Shown here piece after piece: positions 59,222 through 64,000 of a stretch of 64,000 nt of DNA (position 1 is its first letter; each line of letters starts with the position of its first letter). The translations under genes and the position numbers were made by a program. This stretch comes from Mycolicibacterium iranicum (GTDB taxonomy: Bacteria; Actinomycetota; Actinomycetes; Mycobacteriales; Mycobacteriaceae). The stretch spans positions 248,001 to 312,000 of the forward strand of contig NZ_LQPC01000030.1 of assembly GCF_002101705.1 (NCBI RefSeq). Reading direction: 5' to 3'. The notes under the pieces are model-generated. The model was given only the letters and a program-made list of their open reading frames with translations, made no database searches and was not told the origin of the DNA.

Positions 59222-60460
59222 TCAATCGCCTCGGCGTCTCCGCCGACCGCCGCCCGACGGGGTGGCCTGCAGCCGCGCCAGCAGTTCGGCGACGGATTGG
59301 CCGCCGGTGTGGGCGCCTCCCTCGGTTTCGGGCTCCGTGGGTTCCTGCTGAGGTTGCTGCTCTGGTCCGGAGTAATGCTTTCCGCGCGGCGGTTCGGGCT
59401 GCGGTTCGGCGGCGGCGGGTGGTGTCGGCGGTGTCGGCGGTGTCGGCGGGCCCTGCTCGGGGGCGCGGCGTCTGCCGACATATTCGCCCAAGGCGCCGTT
59501 GCCCGGGGCAACCCAGTTGCTGCCCGGCTCGCCGGCCGGAATCCACTGTCCCTCAGCGGGAGCCGGCTGCCACTGCGATGCCGCGGGTGCCGGTTCCTGG
59601 CGACGTGGTTGCGGAGGCGTCGTCGGCGGCGGAGGTGGTGGCAGCCAGGGGAACTGCGGTTCGGCCTGGGGAGCCGACGGCTGGGGCTGCTGTGGCTGAG
59701 GCTGTTCTGGCGGCGGCTGTTGTGGCGGCGTGGGGGTCGGTGATGCCTGCGCAGGAGTGGGTGGCCACTGCGGTTGCGCGGTTTCTTCGGACCGACGGCG
59801 GCGTCGCCCGGCCTGCTCACCGGCCCGGCGATGCGCACCGCCTGCGTCGGCGGGCTGCGTCGCCCACTCGCTTTCCGGGGGATGCGGCTCTGCCGGGACG
59901 TCGATGATTGGACTCTCGTCCGTCTCGGGCGCATGGTCCTCGACGTTGTTGTCGCGGTCCTCGGTGTCGAGGCGGCTGCTGCTGACCCGGCCGGCCGTGC
60001 GCTCGGTCTCGATCGCCGGCCGGTGCGACAGGTCCGCGTCGAACAGGTACTCCAGATTCGCGCGCAGGGCGGCGAGTTCGGCCCGCAGCGCGGCCACCTC
60101 GTCTGCGGACTGCGCGCGAATCTCCGAGGCCAACTCCCGGCGCAGGTGCGACTCGACCGACAGCTCGTATTCGCGGCGTGCCGAGATCTCTCGTTCCAGC
60201 TGCAGGTCGTATACCAGCTTCAGGTCGCGCACCTTCGCCTGATCGCTGTCACTCTGTCTGCGGTAGATGACCGAGACGAACGCCGCGATGACGGCCGCCC
60301 ACAACGCGACGATCACGGCAAGTTTGAGCAACTCGACTCGGTTGGTGAATACCAGGGCCGAACTGGCAACGATGGCGAGCACCAGCAACGCTGTCATGAG
60401 TATCCAACCCGGCCTTCGGCCACCGCGCCTGAGGCGGCCGCCGCGGGTCGGATCGATCAT
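59222..60460 (-). CDS. Pro-rich membrane protein with coiled coil (DUF6779, Rv3604c-type)
   Basis: A 412-residue protein: a basic N-terminus, two membrane segments (about residues 18-67), a coiled-coil stretch with many Glu/Arg/Ala (about 80-140), then a long Pro/Gln/Glu-rich disordered tail and a short basic end (G-G-R-R-R-R-R-G-D). The start is the ATG at 60460. It may be a cell-envelope or division scaffold; no function is known. It lies between the folate and pantothenate genes. Confidence 0.78.
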   Translation of the reverse strand: MIDPTRGGRLRRGGRRPGWILMTALLVLAIVASSALVFTNRVELLKLAVIVALWAAVIAAFVSVIYRRQSDSDQAKVRDLKLVYDLQLEREISARREYELSVESHLRRELASEIRAQSADEVAALRAELAALRANLEYLFDADLSHRPAIETERTAGRVSSSRLDTEDRDNNVEDHAPETDESPIIDVPAEPHPPESEWATQPADAGGAHRRAGEQAGRRRRRSEETAQPQWPPTPAQASPTPTPPQQPPPEQPQPQQPQPSAPQAEPQFPWLPPPPPPTTPPQPRRQEPAPAASQWQPAPAEGQWIPAGEPGSNWVAPGNGALGEYVGRRRAPEQGPPTPPTPPTPPAAAEPQPEPPRGKHYSGPEQQPQQEPTEPETEGGAHTGGQSVAELLARLQATPSGGGRRRRRGD

Positions 60461-60537
60461 GGGGCGACTGTACCCGCCACAGGTCATCTAGCGTGTCGAC
60501 CTCTGCGGCGATTCGGCCTCATCGCGCCGATTTCGCC

Positions 60538-61014
60538 TCAGCCCGGGGCCGGGTCGGCGTTCTGCGACGGATCGTCGGGCGAGGTGCAGCAATGCTGCAA
60601 CCACATCGCCGCGACGACCAGCGCCAGAGCGCACAGCGCGGCAACCACCGCACCGGAGGTGTCCTCAGCTGCGACTCGCAGCGTGCTGCGGCGCGGCAGC
60701 AGGTAGGCGAGCACAGCCAGCCACCAGCCCAGCACGACGCTGCCCATCCATGCCGACGCCTTCGCGATCACCACCGTCCGCGCCACCGCCAGTGGGTGCA
60801 ATCGCCCGGCCCTCACTCCGATCTGACCGTCGCGAATCTTGGTCCGCACGTAAAAAGCCCAACCGGCTATCGCGACCGCGACACCCAGCAGCGAGATCCC
60901 GGTCCACACCGTGATCGGCGGGAATACGCGGTAGACGACGTACATCAAAAGATAACCGGCGACTGCTGCGGCAGCGACGGCCGCGGCCAGGTCGCGCTTG
61001 CGGGTGAGACCCAT
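60538..61014 (-). CDS. conserved membrane protein, DUF3180
   Basis: A 158-residue protein with four membrane segments: residues 9-28, 36-54, 83-102 and 120-141. It occurs next to folK in mycobacteria. The function is unknown. The ATG overlaps the folK stop by one base (TGATG), so the genes are translationally coupled. Confidence 0.85.
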   Translation of the reverse strand: MGLTRKRDLAAAVAAAAVAGYLLMYVVYRVFPPITVWTGISLLGVAVAIAGWAFYVRTKIRDGQIGVRAGRLHPLAVARTVVIAKASAWMGSVVLGWWLAVLAYLLPRRSTLRVAAEDTSGAVVAALCALALVVAAMWLQHCCTSPDDPSQNADPAPG

Positions 61015-61541
61015 CAGCCGCGACCCGTGAGGCGCAGCTGCAGGCCGGTCCGGCGCACCCCGGCCCTCTCCCCCGCATCGACGGCGTCCAGACATGCGGC
61101 CACCGGACGGGCGCGTCCTTCGACCGTCACCGTCGCATCGGGATCGACGGCCAGCCACGGAATCAACACGAACGCGCGCACGTGCGCGTACGGGTGGGGC
61201 AGCGTGAGGTCCGGGTCGCCGAGCAGCACCTCCCCGTCGGTGCCGATGCACGAAACGAGGTCCACGTCCAGGGTGCGCGGGCCCCAGTGCCGCTCCCTGA
61301 CCCGCCCCGCCGCATCCTCGAACTCATGGGCGCGGCGCAGCCATCCGTAGCCGTCGAGCACCGGATCGTCGGCGATCACAACGGCATTCAGAAACGGGTC
61401 CTGCTCGACGACGCCCCAGGCGTCGGTCTCGTAGACCGGCGACACCGCGACGGCCCCGGCGCCGAGTCCGTCGAGCACCGACTGCAGATGTGCCATCCGG
61501 TCGCCCATGTTGGAACCGATGGACAACACAACTTTCGTCAT
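61014..61541 (-). CDS. folK: 6-hydroxymethyl-7,8-dihydropterin pyrophosphokinase
   Basis: Folate synthesis: transfers pyrophosphate from ATP to the pterin. The 175-residue HPPK has S-I-G-S-N-M-G-D-R, R-x-x-x-R-W-G-P-R and D-V-D-L motifs. The start is the ATG at 61541, 19 bases after the folB stop. Confidence 0.92.
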   Translation of the reverse strand: MTKVVLSIGSNMGDRMAHLQSVLDGLGAGAVAVSPVYETDAWGVVEQDPFLNAVVIADDPVLDGYGWLRRAHEFEDAAGRVRERHWGPRTLDVDLVSCIGTDGEVLLGDPDLTLPHPYAHVRAFVLIPWLAVDPDATVTVEGRARPVAACLDAVDAGERAGVRRTGLQLRLTGRG

Positions 61542-61560
61542 CTGGCGTTCTCCGACCGCG

Positions 61561-61941
61561 TCACACGGCACCCCGGCCGCCACGCCGCGACCGCCGCGCC
61601 ACCACGGCAACGTCGTTGAACTGCAGAGGGATCGGGGCCGACGGCTTGTGCACGACGACCTCGACGGCATGAGCCCGCTCGTCGCGCATCACGTCGTCGG
61701 CGATCTCGCCGGCCACGGCCTCGATCAGCTGACGCGGCGGCCCGGCCACGATCTCGGCGGCCCGCTGCGCCAGCACGCCGTAATCCAGGGTGTCGGCGAG
61801 ATCGTCACTGGCGGCCGCCACGGCCAGATCGATCCACACCGTGATGTCCACTATGAAATCCTGGCCGTCCCGGCGCTCATGGTCGAAGACGCCGTGATTG
61901 CCACGAACCGTCAACCCTCGCAACTCAATTCGATCAGCCAT
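61561..61941 (-). CDS. folB: dihydroneopterin aldolase
   Basis: Makes 6-hydroxymethyl-dihydropterin. The 126-residue protein has the family G-V-F-D-H-E-R, catalytic Glu22 region and a lysine in V-V-H-K-P-S-A-P. The ATG at 61941 overlaps the folP stop by 8 bases. Confidence 0.92.
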   Translation of the reverse strand: MADRIELRGLTVRGNHGVFDHERRDGQDFIVDITVWIDLAVAAASDDLADTLDYGVLAQRAAEIVAGPPRQLIEAVAGEIADDVMRDERAHAVEVVVHKPSAPIPLQFNDVAVVARRSRRGGRGAV

Positions 61942-62788
61942 CGGATCCTGCCTGCCATGCCGCCACCACTGCCAGCGCGTCGACCGACGCGCGCACATCG
62001 TGCACCCGGACACCCCAGGCGTGATTCCAGGCCGCCAGCGCCGAGACCACCGCGGTGGCCGTCTCCCGGCCGGACGGCGGGCGGGGTTCACCGTCGGGCC
62101 CGGCGAGCAGCGCACCGAGGAATCGTTTACGGGACGCGCCGACGAGCACAGGGATGCCCGTGGCGACGAACTCGGGGAGAGCGTGCAGCAGCGCCCAATT
62201 GTGTTGCGCCGTCTTGGCGAATCCGAGACCGGGATCGATGATCAGCTTCGCCGGCTCGACGCCCGCGGCGACCGCCGCGTCCACCCCGGCCATGAGCTCG
62301 TCGCGAACTTCGCCCACCACATCGGCGTACGGCGGCACCTCGTGGGGATGGACGCTGCCGACCGAACGCCAGTGCATCAGGATCCACGGCGCGCCGGAGT
62401 CGGCCACCACCCGCACCATGTCCGGGTCCGCCCTGCCTCCGGACACGTCGTTGACGATGTGCGCGCCGTTCTCCAGCGCCGCGCGTGCCACAGCCGCGTG
62501 CATCGTGTCGATGCTGATCGTAATCCCCTGCTGGGCCAACTCCTTGACCACCGGAAGGATGCGGGATATCTCGACGCCGGGATCGATGCGGGTCGCACCG
62601 GGACGCGTCGACTCGCCGCCGACGTCGACGATCGCCGCGCCTTGGGCCACCAGCTCGACACCGTGCGCAATGGCCCGGTCGCGGTCCAGGAAGAGGCCGC
62701 CGTCGGAGAACGAGTCATCGGTGACGTTGACGACGCCCATGACCTGCACGGCACTGGTCCCGTCGGTTCGCTCGCCCCGAAAAGTCAC
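61934..62788 (-). CDS. folP: dihydropteroate synthase
   Basis: Joins the pterin to para-aminobenzoate; the sulfonamide target. The 284-residue TIM barrel has [19 protein letters not shown] and N-D-V-S-G-G motifs and K-R-F-L-G. The GTG at 62788 overlaps the folE stop by 4 bases (GTGA). Confidence 0.94.
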   Translation of the reverse strand: MTFRGERTDGTSAVQVMGVVNVTDDSFSDGGLFLDRDRAIAHGVELVAQGAAIVDVGGESTRPGATRIDPGVEISRILPVVKELAQQGITISIDTMHAAVARAALENGAHIVNDVSGGRADPDMVRVVADSGAPWILMHWRSVGSVHPHEVPPYADVVGEVRDELMAGVDAAVAAGVEPAKLIIDPGLGFAKTAQHNWALLHALPEFVATGIPVLVGASRKRFLGALLAGPDGEPRPPSGRETATAVVSALAAWNHAWGVRVHDVRASVDALAVVAAWQAGSDG

Positions 62789-63393
62789 TTCCGAAGGATC
62801 AGGTCCAAGGCTTCGGCGCGAGATGCCTTGTCGGTCTTGAATTGTCCGCGCACGGCCGACGTCGTGGTACGCGCACCGGGCTTGCGGATACCGCGCATGG
62901 CCATACACAGGTGCTCGGCCTCGATCACGACGATGGCGCCGCGGGGGTCGAGCTTGCGCATCAGCGCGTCAGCGATCTGACTGGTCAACCGCTCCTGAAC
63001 CTGCGGCCGCTTTGCGTAGAGGTCGACCACGCGGGCGAGCTTCGACAGTCCGGTCACCCGGCCGTCCGCGCCGGGGATGTAGCCGACATGGGCGACACCG
63101 TGGAACGACACGAGGTGATGCTCGCACGTCGAGTACATCGGAATGTCCCTGACCAACACCATCTCGTCGTGCTGCTCATCGAACGTGGTGTTGAGCACGT
63201 CGTCGGGATCGGTGTACAGCCCGGCGAACATCTCCCGGTAGGCGCGCGCCACCCGGGCCGGAGTGTCGACCAGACCGTGCCGGTCCGGGTCCTCCCCGAC
63301 CGCGATGAGCAGCTCGCGCACCGCGGCCTCAGCACGGGCCTGATCGAAATCCGGGGTGGTGAGCGTGGCCGAGTTGTTGTGCGACCGCGTCAT
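62785..63393 (-). CDS. folE: GTP cyclohydrolase I
   Basis: First step of folate synthesis, GTP to dihydroneopterin triphosphate. The 202-residue protein has the zinc motif C-E-H-H and the second zinc cysteine in H-L-C-M. The start is the ATG at 63393. It follows ftsH by 32 bases and begins the folE-P-B-K run. Confidence 0.95.
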   Translation of the reverse strand: MTRSHNNSATLTTPDFDQARAEAAVRELLIAVGEDPDRHGLVDTPARVARAYREMFAGLYTDPDDVLNTTFDEQHDEMVLVRDIPMYSTCEHHLVSFHGVAHVGYIPGADGRVTGLSKLARVVDLYAKRPQVQERLTSQIADALMRKLDPRGAIVVIEAEHLCMAMRGIRKPGARTTTSAVRGQFKTDKASRAEALDLILRK

Positions 63394-63425
63394 CGAAATC
63401 TCCGTTCAGGTGTGTCGGCCGGTCG

Positions 63426-64000
63426 TCAATCCTGGCCGGAGGGGCTGGTGCGCCCGTTCTCCCTGCCGCCCTCGTGACCGGGGTCCTCTTTCTGGCCGGG
63501 TGCGGGTGCACCGCCGTGCGGAGCATGTTGCCCCGGCTGCGGGTAGGGCTGATACGGGGGGTAGCCCTGATAGGGCGTGCCATGTGGACCGTGCCCCTGC
63601 CAACCGCCCTGCGGCGGTGGCGGCGGATACCAATAGCCTTGCGGTTGTTGTTGATTGGGGCCACCCTGGTGCGGACCGCCGGGAGGAGGTGGCCAGCCGG
63701 GCGCATGCCAGCCCGCGGGGGCGCCGTAGTCGGGCTGGGTCGGCCCGGAGTTCGGCGCTCCGTTGGAGCCGGGGGCGGCGTGAGAACCGTTGCCGCCGTT
63801 CTTGTGCGCCCGCTCGGCCGCCGCTTTGGACGCCTGCGCGATGGCCGTCTTGAATGCAGGCTCCGGGACCGGCTTCGGCCACGGCTCGCCGCGTTCGATG
63901 GCCAGCTCGCCCGGCGTCTTGATCGGCGGCTTGTCCGACGGCACACGTCCGCCGAAGTCGTCGAACATCGTCAGGCGCGGGCGCTTTTTGACCTCGCCGA
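63426..64000 (-). CDS. ftsH: ATP-dependent zinc metalloprotease FtsH, C-terminal part (start outside window)
   Basis: Only the last ~191 residues are in the window: the end of the protease domain with F-D-D-F-G-G-R and [10 protein letters not shown], then a long Pro/Gly/Gln-rich tail (A-P-x-G-W, Y-P-P-P-P-P-Q) that is typical of mycobacterial FtsH. The HExxH site and the AAA domain lie upstream. FtsH degrades membrane and soluble proteins. Identified from position next to folE and the tail. Confidence 0.88.
   Translation of the reverse strand, partial: GEVKKRPRLTMFDDFGGRVPSDKPPIKTPGELAIERGEPWPKPVPEPAFKTAIAQASKAAAERAHKNGGNGSHAAPGSNGAPNSGPTQPDYGAPAGWHAPGWPPPPGGPHQGGPNQQQPQGYWYPPPPPQGGWQGHGPHGTPYQGYPPYQPYPQPGQHAPHGGAPAPGQKEDPGHEGGRENGRTSPSGQD

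Overview
The window is high-GC actinobacterial DNA from a Mycobacterium, most likely a fast-growing Mycolicibacterium. The evidence is the order of its genes: a KstR-controlled steroid-ring cluster (hsaA-D, kshB, fadE34, kstR), then an MBL-fold/ArsB2 pair, rlmB-cysS-ispF-carD, lpqE-radA-disA, canB/mutY, mhuD-lpqF, clpC1-lsr2-lysS, coaX-panC and folK-B-P-E-ftsH. This matches the Rv3567c-Rv3610c block of M. tuberculosis as I remember it. Species identity is inferred; no RNA gene, IS element, phage gene or CRISPR array was seen.

Layout. (1) 1-1.6 kb: the end of an alpha/beta hydrolase, then a TetR regulator divergent from a small protein across a strong palindrome. (2) 1.6-10 kb: the steroid operon hsaA-D-C-B, kshB, a secreted protein, fadE34 and the regulator kstR, with KstR boxes in both divergent promoter regions. 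(3) 10-12.6 kb: otsB, a methyltransferase and a LacI regulator. (4) 12.6-29.1 kb: a zinc island. It has a classical importer (znuA-C-B), a second importer with its own metallochaperone (aztA / aztB-aztC-aztD), a P-type efflux ATPase with its PacL partner, a putative two-part permease and the zinc-free ribosomal protein RpmE2. Sites resembling Zur boxes stand before znuA, between aztA and aztB, and before rpmE2. The island also carries a diguanylate cyclase, a rhodanese, pxpA, and an ArsR/MFS pair. (5) 29-42.6 kb: conserved housekeeping genes. (6) 42.6-50.3 kb: heme-degrading mhuD, lpqF, a cobalt-uptake pair cbtBA under a cobalamin riboswitch, a very large surface protein and a TetR regulator. 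(7) 50.3-64 kb: clpC1, lsr2, lysS, a D-serine-dehydratase-like enzyme, coaX/panC and the folate operon running out of ftsH.

How it fits together. Under cholesterol-type substrates KstR is expected to release hsa, kshB and fadE34 for steroid degradation. Under zinc shortage Zur is expected to release both importers and RpmE2, while CtpC-PacL exports excess metal. The most unusual gene is the aztB permease: its reading frame continues, without a stop, through a lipoprotein-type signal segment into a second AztD-like beta-propeller, so the transporter appears to carry its own extracellular metallochaperone-like domain beside the free AztD lipoprotein. Two other surprises are absences: ispD is missing between carD and ispF, and panD is missing between panC and coaX, with the flanking genes closed up to a few bases.
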